From contig NC_135774.1 in the NCBI RefSeq assembly GCF_028453695.1, positions 10,726,001 to 10,790,000 of the forward strand: DNA of 64,000 bases, given 5' to 3'. Origin of the DNA: Augochlora pura (Eukaryota; Arthropoda; Insecta; Hymenoptera; Halictidae). Made by a program: the position numbers and the translations under genes. The stretch's first letter is position 1. Every line of letters starts with the position of its first letter. The notes beneath the pieces are model-generated. The model worked only from the letters and a program-made list of their open reading frames with translations. It searched no databases and was not told the origin of the DNA. Shown here one piece after another: positions 24,510 through 36,961 of this stretch.

Positions 24510-25238
24510 AATTACCAATAACAACGCTGGACGCGCGCGCGTATCGCGGCATATTCCTCGGCTCGTCGTCCCCCGCCGGCGAAACTAAAAAACAAGAACA
24601 ATCGGCCGCTAATGAGGATATTTACAGTACCGTTTCCGTTCGTCGTCGGAGGAGGGGGGAGAAACGCGACTCGAAAAACTGATCAGTGAAACGAAAATAC
24701 GTCGCCGGGCGCGGAGGAATCGGAGCGCGATCTCGCGTAATATTTTTCCCGTCGAGCGACCGGGTTCCAGGGAGTGATGCGCTAGGTAAACAGCGAAGGC
24801 GCGTCCTCTACCGTTTGTATCAGCGGACAGGATGGCTCGCGATTAATTGCAGGTAGGGCCGTTAATGCCGCCTAATTTCGCGGAAGGACAGAAACGGTTC
24901 CGCCGGCCCGAGAATCACGATTCGTTAGCGAGCTCGCAATTTTTATCCGAAGGGGGTGTGGCGGAGCAGTAGGCAGCCAGTGGCAGCAAGAGGTGAAGAG
25001 GGTGTGCGTGAATCGAGAGAGAGAGAGAGAGAGAGAGAAATAGAGATAGAAAGAGAGAGAGAGAGAGAGAGTCGGCCGACTGGCCGTTCGACCTGTCACC
25101 GTGTATTCGGAAATATAACTGGATTTACGTCGCTCTATTATCTCTATCGCGAGGCGTCGCGTACTCTAACGGCGGCCGCCCCGGCAAAAATTCGCCGGCC
25201 AGCGAAATTTCCGGTTCGATTTTTACATCGACAACGGA
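24510..25238. other. GC-moderate spacer up to the gap
   Basis: CpG-containing non-coding sequence with a GA microsatellite at 25014-25071. The frame 24956-25366 crosses the N run and is an artefact. Confidence 0.55.
25014..25071. repeat. (GA)n microsatellite
   Basis: Long GA run broken by AAATAGAGATAGAAA in the middle. Confidence 0.9.
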
Positions 25239-25338
25239 NNNNNNNNNNNNNNNNNNNNNNNNNNNNNNNNNNNNNNNNNNNNNNNNNNNNNNNNNNNNNN
25301 NNNNNNNNNNNNNNNNNNNNNNNNNNNNNNNNNNNNNN
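25239..25338. other. Assembly gap (100 N)
   Basis: Exactly 100 N, the conventional placeholder for a scaffold gap of unknown size. It is bounded by a GA microsatellite on the left and (CGG)7 on the right, so the gap probably hides repetitive or very GC-rich sequence. Confidence 0.98.
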
Positions 25339-25377
25339 GCAGGCCGGGGGATCGCGAATTTTTTAGCGGACTATACG

Positions 25378-25398
25378 CGGCGGCGGCGGCGGCGGCGG
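25378..25398. repeat. (CGG)7 microsatellite
   Basis: Seven perfect CGG triplets 40 bases after the assembly gap. Confidence 0.95.
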
Positions 25399-26514
25399 AT
25401 CCCGGCAATAATTACTCGAACGATAGACGTTCATTTGAATTTTAATCAGAGTAAATTATTACGCATTCCGTAACGAGGCTAATCTTCGTCCTCGCGGATT
25501 GATAGAGGCGCCGCCGTGTAATGGAACCGGGGGCTCCATGGCGGTGGGGGGATTGTTCTTTTTCGGACGGACCTTCAGAATTAACCTCTTGACGTATCGC
25601 GTGTCTTCCTTGCCGTGGGATTTGGGCAATTTAATTCCCGTTTCGGAATTTATATTTCGGCAACGGCGACATTTATTTTTACCGATTCACTCGCGATTGC
25701 GGCGCGCTGCAACGGATCAGCCATCGCTAGACACGCTGATCTTTTTACGCATTTATGGTATCCACGAACTTTTTAACGCGCGAGGGAGTCGCATCCATTA
25801 ACGAGACGTAGTAACATTTTCATTTGCGTTTTGCAAGGAATGAATTAATTTATTAGCTTGTAGTTGACGAAGGAAACTTTTGTTCGATTTCAATTTTTAT
25901 ACCGAGAGACTGGTTTATTATTCAATGACGAAATTACTCGGATACTTTTTACTAAAAATGAAGAAGTTAGATGAAGCGAGTTCTTTTTTCAAATTCAAGT
26001 GATAGCAATTTAAGACAATATTGTAGACATTGAAATACAAATATTTCCGTTCATTTTTGACAAAGTTACTTTGATTTATACGATGTCTGTCTTTCACCTA
26101 CGTGAATGAAATCGAAGAGCTTTACAATACAGCTCCTTAAACAATACGAAGATTCAATATTAAACAATAATTGAAACAAAGTTATTATGCCATCCGCGGA
26201 AACACCTTTATTATAATTCGCCCAAGCAGCATCGGTCAGCAGCCCCAAGCTTTCCGCATCGATCAGGTAAGCACATTGGCGGACGGTAGCGCGGTGTTCG
26301 AAGCCGACAATCCCCGAAAACGCGACCAGAAGTCAACCGGGTAGACAATGGTGGTCCCCGAAAACGAGCGACACCGAAACACAACCGATCGCTCGTCGAA
26401 CGGGCAGAAGAACGGGAAAAGAGGGAGCGGCGGAAAAATTTCGAGTCGTCGTTCGGACTAGCCGCGCTATAGTCGGTATCCGATTGAAGCCAAATCACGG
26501 GTGGAATAAAAAAA

Positions 26515-26609
26515 GCTCTCTCTCTCGCTCTCTCACACACACACACACACATAGATACATATACGTACGTGCACACAGCAGCAGCAGCAGATATATACGC
26601 ATACACACA
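26515..26609. repeat. (CT)n/(CA)n/(CAG)n compound repeat
   Basis: CT run 26515-26533, CA run 26534-26551, ATACATA-type sequence, CAG repeats 26577-26590, then ATACACACA. Confidence 0.9.
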
Positions 26610-26980
26610 AAAGAAACGAAAGAAAAAAGGGAATCGTCGGGTTGCCGGAGTATGGGGTATGCCGGCCGCGCGGCGAGGCGAAGGGGGATGGAGTTGAATT
26701 CGAGCGACCGGCGCGGCGGCGGATAGAACGCGGCGTGTTCGAACACAGAGGTGGAAAGAAGAGCGACGGCGGCGAGGTGAAGGCGGGCAGAAAGGGGCGG
26801 GAGGAGGGGGCACGGCGAGGGCAACCTTTTATAATCCGGCAAAATGCGAAACGCGCGCGCCATTTTAATCGAAATAGGTTTTTGCCCCGAAAAAAAGTTC
26901 GTATTTAGAGAGAACGAAATGAGTTCACCTCCGGCTCGATGAAAGACCGATAAGCATAGCTGATTTATACGTGGGACGAC

Positions 26981-27024
26981 CGAACCGGACCGAACCGTAC
27001 CGAACCGAATCGAACCGAGGCGAA
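26981..27024. repeat. 10-bp minisatellite CGAACCGNAC, ~4.4 units
   Basis: Units start at 26981, 26991, 27001 and 27011, each CGAACCG plus three variable bases, with a final CGAA. It can be read as a degenerate pentanucleotide (ACCGA). The preceding bases GACGAC may be a decayed unit. Confidence 0.9.
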
Positions 27025-27063
27025 ATAGTGTTCGCTCGTCGATTCGTTTTCGGTGCCTTTCTG

Positions 27064-27097
27064 CTTTCTCTCTCTCCCTCTTTCTCTCTCTCTTTCC
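27064..27097. repeat. CT-rich microsatellite
   Basis: Interrupted CT run. Confidence 0.85.
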
Positions 27098-27239
27098 CAC
27101 CAGCGCGCATAGTTCCCGTTTCTCTCTCCACCCGTTCACCCCCTCCGCGGAGACGTCGCACTGTGGGGCATTTACTCCGAAATCGTGGTAAAAAATATTT
27201 TCTGACCGAGATCGTATATCTCTGTCGAACTTTTTCGAT

Positions 27240-28060
27240 ACTCTACGGTGAAACATTATAATACTTACGAGCGTCGAACGAGTTGCTGAATCTACTCCTT
27301 CACCCCTTGCACTTTAATAACGAGTCAGACCTGTGGTGAAGATTTTACGCAAGCTCTACTAAATATGAATATTATGAATTTCTTCTAAATCGATATTAAA
27401 TTGAATTCTTCTGTTATCAAAGTATAGAAACGAAGGGAAATAAAGACAATATAGGAAAACAAATTGTCTGATTCTATTAGGAAAGTTATTAAATACGAAG
27501 AAGTGCTAATTGTCACAACATAAAAGCAGCGATAGTGCAAGGGGTTAACAACGTTTAAAATTAAAAATATAATTATAGAACAGAAATATTGGGTGTCCAA
27601 GTGTTAAACCAATTGACAACTGGCTAGGCATAGCAAACTGTTCAAACGATTTTCAAAGAACAAAATGTGACAGGTCGATGAATTGACCTCGAAATGCACA
27701 ATCTGTTGGAATAAAAAAGAATATGCAGTTATATTAAAAAAGATCAGGGTCACTTTGAAAATCTCTGAAGTAGAAACCTAGTAAACAGTTGCGACAATTA
27801 TAGTATATCCCGTTGAACAGAATCCATTTGACAAATTTTTTGAACTATGGCGTAGAACAAAATTGACCGCGTTACTAAAAACACCCTGTATAAATCACCG
27901 AGATCTACATACAAAATGCATTATTCAAATTCCTGTTATAGGATCGGATAGAAGAGTTAAAAAACATGAGTTTTCTACCTTTTTCGTCACTCCATGCGAC
28001 AGCAAGGAAGAATATTTTAGTCTATTAGACTCAGTCTTTTATCACCTAAAAAGTTGGACC
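27240..28060. other. AT-rich repeat-bearing block
   Basis: Holds the TTAA-type element and, beyond it, a stretch bounded by GGGTGTCC (27587) and CACCCTGTATA (27886-27896) that may be another decayed element. No gene. Confidence 0.5.
27303..27544. mobile_element. TTAA-type miniature element (piggyBac-like ends), 242 bp
   Basis: Left end CCCCTTGCACTTTAAT at 27303, right end ATAGTGCAAGGGG ending at 27544, inverted with about 12 of 13 matching. The right flank is TTAA (27545-27548); the left flank is TTCA, a likely decayed TTAA. Ends beginning CCC next to TTAA are the signature of piggyBac-type transposons (family knowledge). No transposase frame inside, so a non-autonomous relic. Confidence 0.6.
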
Positions 28061-28240
28061 CTAAGTACACGGTCGCCACGCGTACACGTACAATGAACTA
28101 TCAGCGAAGAAATTTTTCATTAACGGAGAATTTCTCGCCGGCGTCGCGACGCGACGCTGCGTGTTTATTTCGCGAGCAGTCCCGCGCCCCGCACGCCCAC
28201 GCGCGCCGAAAGTGTACACGCGTGAAACGCGGGGTGGAGG

Positions 28241-28260
28241 GCGCGCTCGCGCGCGCGCGG
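28241..28260. repeat. (GC)n microsatellite
   Basis: GC run with one T interruption. Confidence 0.85.
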
Positions 28261-28572
28261 GCGTGCGGACGGCGGCGAAAAAAGCGCAAACACCGTCGAC
28301 GAAGAAAAAGAGCGACGTGTGTCCCGATCCCGGGGGCCGAGGTTAATAATATCGAAAATATCGCCTCTCGCCCCGTCGTCGGGTTATTTAAATGAAAATG
28401 CGCGCGGCGCTCGGCCGGGCCGGGCGCCGACTTCTTTTTATGCCGGATCGGGCCGGACAGTAATTTCTGAACCGGAATCAACACTTATTATGCCGGCGTC
28501 TATGGCCGCTGATAAACGAAGGGCGGGCGCGATCGCGCGCGCGGAAATACGGCAGCGGAACCGAGAGAACCG

Positions 28573-28591
28573 GCCGCCGCCGCCGCCGCCG
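28573..28591. repeat. (GCC)6 microsatellite
   Basis: Perfect GCC triplets. Confidence 0.9.
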
Positions 28592-28699
28592 TTTTCAGTC
28601 GTGTTTTCGCGCCGCCTGGACTCGGATCCGCGCGACGGCGAATCAGCAAATTGATTGACGACAAGCAGATTCGACAGAAACGAACTGATAAGTGGCCTT

Positions 28700-31600
28700 C
28701 TATGCGACGCGGGAACGCTGGGAATAGCCGTATAGAAGTTTCTAGAATGTGTTGCAATCGTTACTGGTTCCGGACGATGATCTAATCGCGGGATATATAT
28801 TATAGTTTGACGAAGAGGCAACATCTGTTAGATCGAATGCTGGTAGTTAATGCTTGTTCACAGATTTCGATGTTGCGATACTTCTTGGGAAGAATTGGCA
28901 CTAATCTACGAGCGTAGTTTCTCTGGAACAATGAGAACGCGGAATTGATTTAGACTTTCCGCGGTATTTGTTACAGTGGTAGATTGAGTAGAGAAAATGC
29001 GATCGTTTTTTGAGATAGAGTCTTTATAATTTGCTGTTGAGATGAGTTTACTTTATTTTAGATTTAAATATTGGTGTCATTTATGTGTTCAGATAAAACT
29101 TTTTATTATTATTTTATCATATCGTATCAATATTATTTTATCAATCGCGCGATGGCGATTTATGAATATCATTTTTGAGAAACATATGTCGCAAATGAAA
29201 TGACATTAGTGGACATAATTCCTTGGCAGACCTAATATATTAATCGAAAAGTAAACATCTTGAAAAATATAATTTTGAGAATAAAACTGAAAACCGTCCT
29301 TAAAGTCGACGTAACTGCACAGATCTCCACGTTCTTCGTACACCTTGCACCGCATCGTCTACGTGCAACCTCTCCCCGTATTACAACAAAATAACTGAAT
29401 CGTCTGTCGCGAGGCGTTCCTAAAACGCGTGATTGCAAAAGTTTAACAGAAGTGTACCGAAACAACAAAATCGCCGAGTGCCACCATTGAAACGCACTCC
29501 GCGGAAAGCCCGAACGCGAGAATTCGTTTGAAACGCGGTCCTTAATTTCACAGGAAGTTGCGCGCACAATGTAAATTCGGTCGGTCCGCCTCCATTTCCA
29601 TCGCTTTATCGAGGATCGCGGAACGAAAGAAACGTGGTCCCGGCCGGCCGACCGTCCCGCTCGTATCGTAACTTTAAATCACGCTATTTTGCAACTCGTT
29701 TCATAACAAGCATCAATTATTTCCGGCGAAAACGGTGACAAGTAGAGTTGTCCAAACGAGAGTGGTCCCCGCGACGAGTGAATCGTCCAGTTGTCGCCGG
29801 CCGTCCCGCGCTGCTCGCCGCCATTACCGTGAGTTTTTCGCACGGCGAAAATCCGCCCGGCACACGCTTTACTTTCGTCCGGCCTCTTGGTGCCACGGTT
29901 ATCTTCCGCATCCCGGTCCGGTATCCAGTCCGTGTCGGATCAACGTGCGTGCCCGCCGCCCTCGAAAACAATTTACACTGATCACTCGTTTTTTTGATGT
30001 TGTTTTATGAACAAGGCCGGACGGAACAAGGGTGTCCCTTTTTTTTTCGAACGGTCCGCCGGATCACGGCGGACCACCGTTCTGCACGAGATTTCTTCAA
30101 CAATCCGCACGTAAATTCCCGCGCATATTTAATCGACCGCCGCGAGTGTGGAACTCCGATAAAAATACGTGTAACGTCGCCGCTTTTGTGAACGCCGACC
30201 CTTTCCGCGCGCGCGGCCCCTCCTCCTCCCCCGCGCGCACCGACCCGCCGCTCTGTTCTTCGGCTACAGCCAGTTCAAACCACCCCCTCCCCCTCCCTTT
30301 TTTTTTAAATGAGTAACTGCGGTGCCATGCGAAAATCAGTTGGACGTAAAACAAAACGGCCAGACTGACCAAACTTACTCGACGGGGGATGAATGGTTGT
30401 ACGCGCTGCTCGCTGTTATTATTTTCGCGCCCTTCGAGGGGATCGCGATGAAGATCGATCCCGGCCCCAAGGTCGCGCGACGATGAAGCCGCGGGGTCGT
30501 GCTGGGGCCATTTCTCCACGCTCCGAAACAAAAAGTCGTCTGTAGCGCCACGCGGATTTTCTGAACGGCGACGTCAATTTTTTTAGAGAAACGAGGCCCT
30601 TGATTCGAGTTTTGTATCCTTGGAATTGATAGAGTAAAATCGAATTTTTATAATAATTGAAGTAAAATACGAGACTGTGAGTTTGTCAAAATATCTATAA
30701 TTTCATCGGCGACATTGTTCGATGTGTCTGTATAAATAATATTTCGACCAGTTGCTGAATAAATGAGGGCGTCACACTTGAATTTAATGTATTAATGACT
30801 TAATTTTATTCAATTTATTCTCGAAAGTCTTCGGTCTCAAAATTCAATATATATTTCTTAAATATAAATATATTCATCCTTGTAATGAAATTAAGTTAAA
30901 TATATTTTTTAATATACTCTTTTCGATGTATTTAATATATACCATATTATAAATGTAAAAAATAAAATACAATACTTATTTACTCGTATTTATTATACTA
31001 TATTATATGTCAAATGTATTATATTCAAGATAAACAATATCTAAAGAAATGAATAACAATCTGGCGAATAGAAATAAATGTTAGAATTTTTAGGATCGCG
31101 CGATGGACGCCGAACAATTCGCGAAAGTTATTTCCCGAACGAAAATAAAGGAGCGCCGTTGATTAGGGTAATTAAGTTACTTTTTACCCTGTAAATAACA
31201 CGGGGACAGCCGGGTCGGGAGAGAAATTCTCGAGCTTGGCAGAGGCACGCAATGCAAATCGGGATCACACTTTCAAGAGTGCCAGGCATCCGCAACTGAA
31301 TGGCAGCGACTTGAACTTGGCCGCCAAGTTTCACGTTTTCTTATTGGGACGGCGCCTTCGCCGTCGAGAGCGAAAGCTCTCGCCCGCCTATTTCTAGCGT
31401 CGCGACGCTCCTTTCTTCCTTGCGTCCCGACGCCGTCGTCCCGCGACGTCGACGCTCGAGTCACTGGGTTAAACGTACTATCGAGCGAGCAGTTTTCACT
31501 GAATTCAGTCTGCACTCCGGCCCAGCCTTTGCTACCTAACCTCCGACGATATTCCCCATTCAGAAGCGATTTTAAAAAGTTCCTCGAACACGCTGGTTTT

Positions 31601-32000
31601 ATGCGATTTACACATTTATAGACTTTGTTTTCGGCTCGATGGTTTTTCATGAATTTTGTCAAGGTATATGGAAGCATTTGTTTGTTCGAACTCGTCGGCG
31701 GAGTTTGTGCATTCGCGACGAGAATGAGTAGGTCAATTACGGAATAGCAAATATTTCGAGGTGTTTTAGAATGGTGATGGATTGTTTACAATTTTCTAAC
31801 GTTATTGTTAACAATTTATATTTTTAAATAATTATTCCTGTATAATTATTACTATATTATTGTAATATAATTTTCACCAATTTATATTCAGTTTTAATTC
31901 ATTAATATCATCCCTAATTACCAACTATTGTCTACTAGCAAACGTCTGCGCACCATATTGTATCCTGCAATTAGGGCAGGCAATTTTATTCAGCATCAAG
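28700..32000. other. Non-coding spacer
   Basis: AT-rich 28700-29280 and 30580-31100; moderate to high GC 29300-30580 and 31100-31690; AT-rich after. No tandem array, element or gene could be supported. Long frames around 29717-30010 and 30097-30531 occur on both strands and reflect CpG-rich composition. Confidence 0.5.
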
Positions 32001-32011
32001 ATTGTAATTAT

Positions 32012-32195
32012 CAGCGCGGATTCTTATGCAAAACAGCAACTGTCTGCATTCATTGCACGATGCAGGAGCTACGCACACACAATCACATTCTCTATTCAAT
32101 CATTTTAATCAGTTGAAAGGCAGGCAACAGTATTTTTACATTCTTTAAATGTCTCGAATGCTTTGCATGATTCATTTTTATTAGAAATCCGCAGC
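32012..32195. mobile_element. 185-bp inverted-repeat element, copy 1
   Basis: Left end CAGCGCGGATTCTTATGC at 32012 and right end TTAGAAATCCGCAGCTG near 32181-32195 are inverted relatives of each other and of the ends of the copies at 37821, 53197 and 56497. Length agrees with the family. No coding capacity. MITE-like by structure; superfamily unassigned. Confidence 0.4.
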
Positions 32196-32364
32196 TGCAA
32201 TTTCTTATTGTTTGAAATTAGTGGATTTCGATATTTACTTATTGGAGAAAGTTTCTAGATAACTGTTGCTTAGAGTCTTGTAAAGATACTTTTACATTCA
32301 CAAATCGAAAAAGGAGATCATCCTTGCAAGAGGTATCTTATAGGAGAAAATTTAATAGTAGTCT

Positions 32365-32550
32365 GTGTCTGTCTATGGCACACTGTTTCTACTTATGACA
32401 CCCGTGAATTATGATACAGTTCTTTTCCATATTTTCTGTTATTTTCAGATATTTTTCTGAAAATCTAAAAAGAGAAATACTATTTTTTAGAAATGCTTTA
32501 TCAAGCAAAATTTGTGAACGTGTCTGTCCATGGCGTACTGTTTCTACTTA
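32365..32550. repeat. Separated direct repeat, 31 bp, 155-bp period
   Basis: 32365-32395 and 32520-32550 agree at 28 of 31 positions (GTGTCTGTC..ATGGC then CTGTTTCTACTTA). The intervening sequence is AT-rich. Remnant of a tandem duplication or two ends of one element in direct orientation. Confidence 0.75.
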
Positions 32551-33130
32551 AATACTGTAGCGCAATTTTACTTTGCTACCTTTCCAGTCACTGAATAATA
32601 ATTTACGTCAAATTATTCTCAAAAGTTTGCAAAAGAACACCGATCAGAACTTTATTAAAATTTTCTAAAATTTATAAATACAGAATTAGTGAAAACACTT
32701 TCTAATTTACCGAAAAATCGACGACCGTAGAAATCCATTTACGATCCCGACGTTGTTGAAATTTGCCTACGACATTGTTCATTAATCAGCCACCTTGCAA
32801 ACCGTGTAAAGGTACCTCGACTTTCCCTCCTGCAATAGTATGTACAAAACGACACCTTCGACTACTCGAAACATATTTTCCGCGTGGCAAGAGCGCTTTC
32901 CAGTTGATCATGTCACAAGATAATGATAGTTTATCGGTCGAGAAAGTACTATAAAAATTCGACACGACTGGAAGGAAATTGTTCGCGTAGATTCTGTCGT
33001 GCAGCGAACAAGCGCCCGCACAGAAGTGCCAAAATTCAACAGGGTGGCGTCACTCGATTCCAAACGGTTGCCCCTGGGTTCATCAGCCCCTTCTGCGACG
33101 AATAACCCTTCCGAAGGCTCGCGATCCCTG

Positions 33131-33161
33131 ACAGAGAGAACAACAGAGAGTGATAGAGTGT

Positions 33162-33203
<42 letters not shown>

Positions 33204-33251
33204 TAGAGAGGGTGGAGAGAGCAAAAGAGAGCCATAGAGAGAAAGAGAGGG
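33131..33251. repeat. (GA)n microsatellite in purine tract
   Basis: GA core at 33166-33199 within a longer purine-rich tract. The minus strand gives a Ser/Leu-rich false frame. Confidence 0.9.
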
Positions 33252-36170
33252 AAACCATGGTAAATAGGAGCGAAAGAGGAGCTCGGAAAGAGGTAGAGCC
33301 GCGCCTCGCAGTTCTCTTGTTTGTAATTATTCATGAACAAAGGCCCAGATAATTGCGCTGCTTGATTGCACACTCGTGTACCGATGAGCGGCAAAGACTT
33401 CAGCGACGTATGGAAATGAACGGCGTGTTTTTATTGTCGCCGCGTGTGCCCCTCTTTCGGAATAATTCGCGAAAGGCGCCCCGAGGGTTCCTTCAATATT
33501 TTGCACCCCCCACCACCGCTCCTCATTTGCTCAACCCGCCCTGTCTACACGGCTCCGGTTCCTTTTTGCTTTCTCCTTTGACGTCCGACTCTGCGCGATA
33601 TCGCGTCGAACATTGCATTTCCTAGCGCGGTACGTATTAATAAATTAACCGAAAGTATTTGTAAGCACGCCACGCGGCGCGCAGTGCCGACTCTTTTCCC
33701 TCCTACGATTCCTTTTATTCCCGAGAAAGCGGGCGCTCCGCTCGCCACGAATTCCTCCGACGTCCCAGATCCGCGATCCGCGATGGGAAAAAGCGGAAAT
33801 CGAGGGTCCGCCGAGAGTCCATTTTGTTAGAGGACAGGCCTCCATTGTCGACGGAATAATTCACTGAGCCGGGAACCTTTTAAATTTAGCTGCGCGACAC
33901 TTTGGTACCACGCGTTACACGCGAATTATGCGAATCGAAACTCTTGGAGACGATGACGTGTGTTTTTAATATGTTAAGATGGCCACGTGGTGATACTAAT
34001 TGTTTAAGTTATGTCAATTTTTATTCTGATATATTGAGCAATGTGGATGATGACCGATTTTCACCGAATACGAAAAAGTATGTCAAGTAGAAGTTTAAGT
34101 GAATGCTACTAAGATTTTTAATGAATTTCTAGCTTTGCTTTTGTTATCAGATTGCAATGTAACATCTCTTTCTGTAAAAAGATTTAGCTGCATGCATTGT
34201 ACAATATTTTTCAAATGAAGCTACTAAAAACTAACTAATAGATTCACTAATGCAAAGCAATTGGTGAATAAATGTTTTAATGCGTTTCAGTGTTTTAGTC
34301 AATTAAATTCAAGCGGCTGAAGGAATTAATTCATTCAAAATTAATGTACTATTAACTGTTAATATTAATTTGATTTTTCTGTTAAAAATACAGAATAACT
34401 ACATAAACAAATTAACTAATTATGTAGTATAAATTATTACAAGAATAACAAGAACATTTTTTACTAAACACCGTGGCTATTTTTAATTGTAATTACAGAT
34501 CACATAGAAATTTCTTAAATCTGTTTCCTATAAAAATTTGTGAGTATAGTTCAATCTAACTAGATATTAACACCACACAGTGTAAGAATATCGGCTCGAG
34601 GGAGTTAATTAATACAACATCCACACCCCAACAAAGCACGAGTATCAACGAATATTTATTACGAACGATCGCAATAAAAAGAATTCGTTCCAAGACTTAC
34701 GTACCATCAATTCCTCCAGACTATAAACGAAACAGCATAAGCGAACGATAACGCGCAGCCGACGGAATCGCTTAGAGTCACGAGACGGCCGCGATCAGCG
34801 CGTGACAATCACGTATCCGCTTCGTCGAACTCCGACGGAGACAATTAAGATTAAAAATTCTAATTTCTTCTCGCCTCGCGATGCCCCCGCCGCGCGAGTT
34901 AACAATGGAAAATATTGCGGCATCGATCCGGATAGGAGATACGGAAATCCACGGTTATTATTCGCGGCCCTTGGACGCGCGCGGACGGATCGCCGCGTTA
35001 AGCCGGGCGGCCGGTTTTCCGCGGCGCGTTTAGCGCCGAGCAAACCGAGAACGAGAAAAGCGAATTCCGTGCGTGGCGGAGGCGGGCGCGCTCGCGCGCA
35101 CACGCGTCTACACACACGCGCGCCTACTAACCCCGGTTATGAATATGCATTTTCCTCCGTTAAGTATGTGCAGATTGCGAGGCGATACAGTCGCCGGGGC
35201 CGTTCATTATTGTCGCTAGCAGCCACTCGCCATCGCGACACCGACCGACTGCAAACTCGTAGACCATTCGCCCGAAATTCCCCGCCGAAATTAGCGGGAC
35301 GCGTCAACTGCAATCACCAAGGTGTCCAACTCCCCTGGCGCGGACCAGCCTAACCCCAGACCGGCCGGATGATCTTTAAACTATGCACCGATTGATATCG
35401 ATGACGTTGGGGACACCGCATATGTTAGTCTTTGGTGACAGCCGAAAATCCAGACATCTTTCGGGTTACTAAAAATGCGATGATACGAAGTGTTTTCTTA
35501 AGAGATTTCACATGTTAGAGCGTCGTATTTGTAGAAATTTTCAATTTTACTCAGCTATTTTTCGGAACCTGTTTTTGAAGATTGCAGACTTTATTAGCCT
35601 CCCTGTTTTTGATGTAATGATCATTTATTTGATTTAATTGTTGATTATTGAACAGTTAAGCGAACGATTGAAATGCTGTGAATCAATAGTAAGACTAGGC
35701 TTAATACTCTTGCTGGTTTTTAATTATCGGAGTTAATACTTCAAAGTTTATCTAAGTTGAAATTGTCTCAAAAGAAATCATATAATTGTTCCTCATTTAG
35801 AAGAAAACAAAATTTATTATGAAATGAAAGCAATAAAATTGTTTTAATTGAAAGGGACAGTAGAATTATTCCATGTGAGAAGAAAAGGCAGAATTGTTCT
35901 TTACATTGTGGAACGGTAATATTCTATATAAAAAGGAGGATAAAATTATACCTTGCTCAGTGACACCAGAATTCTAAGAAAAAAGGGAGAAAAAGATTAA
36001 AAATTGTGGAGAGGTTGGAAAAATTATTCTTCATGATAATTACAAAGAAAACTGTTCGTTATAAATACAGTTAATGGAATTGTTTCTTGTGAAAGAGTGA
36101 CACAAGATCGTTTCTTAGGAAAATGGAATTAAAATGGTCCTCATGGAAATGGAAAATATAATTAATAATA

Positions 36171-36290
36171 ATTGCAACGTAATAGTTACAACATAGTAAT
36201 TACAACGTAGTAATTACATCGCAGTTGTAATAATTTCAACGTAACAATATCAACGTAATAATTACAACATAATAATTACAACAAAAATAA
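36171..36290. repeat. 14-bp minisatellite, TTACAACGTAGTAA-like
   Basis: Clear units at 36186 and 36200, then degenerate ones, recovering as ATTACAACATAATA near the end. About eight units. Confidence 0.8.
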
Positions 36291-36794
36291 AAGCAAAATA
36301 ATTCCCGATCGACTCAAAATTAAAAGACACCATTCACCGTCGCAAACTCCCAGTAACCCTTCACACTAAAACAAAGCGGAAAACCTAACCTAAAAATCGC
36401 GAACATTAAACCGAGATCACCCATATAGATCGCCCAACGAAAAAATAATCCCGAAAAATCGTCGGAACAATAGCCCTTACCACCCGACAAAAGAAGAAGA
36501 TCACGATCGAGAACTCGAGAACCCGCATGCCGGCCGCAGGATCGGTGAAGGCGCACGGATCTCTGCGGATCGTTCACGGGGAACCAATTCCGTCCACCTG
36601 GATCGGTCCAGGAATATTCAGCGTCTGCGGGGAAGAAGAAGGGCCTCGATAGCGATCGGATCGCAGCGATGCCATCATCCCGGAATAAGTATCCGCGCAC
36701 GTGTTCTAATTACGACGAGCAATTTGCGAGGCTTTTGTCGTCGTTGACATGCCGGAGCCCGCCCGGTGTCGTCCAGAGGGGTAGGTACGAGGGG

Positions 36795-36834
36795 GGGTGG
36801 ACGGGTGGACGGGTGGACGGGTAGACGATTGGAC
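36795..36834. repeat. 8-bp minisatellite GGGTGGAC, 5 units
   Basis: Three perfect units (36795-36818), then GGGTAGAC and GATTGGAC. Confidence 0.95.
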
Positions 36835-36852
36835 GTGGCATGGAAATCTTTC

Positions 36853-36869
36853 CGGCGGCGGCGGCGGCG
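36853..36869. repeat. (GGC)n microsatellite
   Basis: Five GGC triplets. Confidence 0.9.
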
Positions 36870-36926
36870 TCACCAATGCGAGAAAAAAAGAGAAGAAAGG
36901 AAGGAAGACAGGAAACGGCGTGGGGA

Positions 36927-36927
36927 G

Positions 36928-36956
<29 letters not shown>
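36927..36956. repeat. (GT)n microsatellite
   Basis: Perfect GT run with one final TA break. Confidence 0.95.

Positions 36957-36961
<5 letters not shown>

Larger units (their letters stand above)
25339..27240. other. Non-coding block with low complexity
   Basis: GC-rich 25339-25800, AT-rich 25800-26210, then purine/CpG-rich 26210-27240 with several microsatellites. The 200-253 codon minus-strand frames at 26211-27256 are Arg/Ser/Pro-rich and driven by repeats. A promoter for an unseen gene is possible at 26640-26820 but unsupported. Confidence 0.5.
28060..28700. other. CpG-rich block
   Basis: Dense CpG with (GC)n at 28241-28260 and (GCC)n at 28573-28591. Composition suits a CpG-rich promoter or first exon, but no transcript feature can be shown. 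Overlapping frames on both strands are Arg-rich composition artefacts. Confidence 0.45.
32560..36320. other. Non-coding spacer
   Basis: AT-rich to 32960, moderate GC 32960-33900 with a GA tract, AT-rich 33900-34760, CpG-rich 34760-35370, AT-rich 35400-36320. The last part (35780-36160) repeatedly shows variants of GAATTGTTCTTCATGTG and GGAAAA, suggesting an eroded tandem array, and ends in a clear 14-bp minisatellite. No gene. Confidence 0.5.

Noticed and set aside
26495..27256. 253-codon minus frame
   Set aside because: Arg/Glu/Val/Cys runs come from the CT, CA and CGAACCG repeats; frames on all strands are open.
36320..36700. 126-codon minus frame rich in aromatic residues
   Set aside because: No domain, no flanking splice signals, and it spans an AT/GC boundary unlike a real exon.
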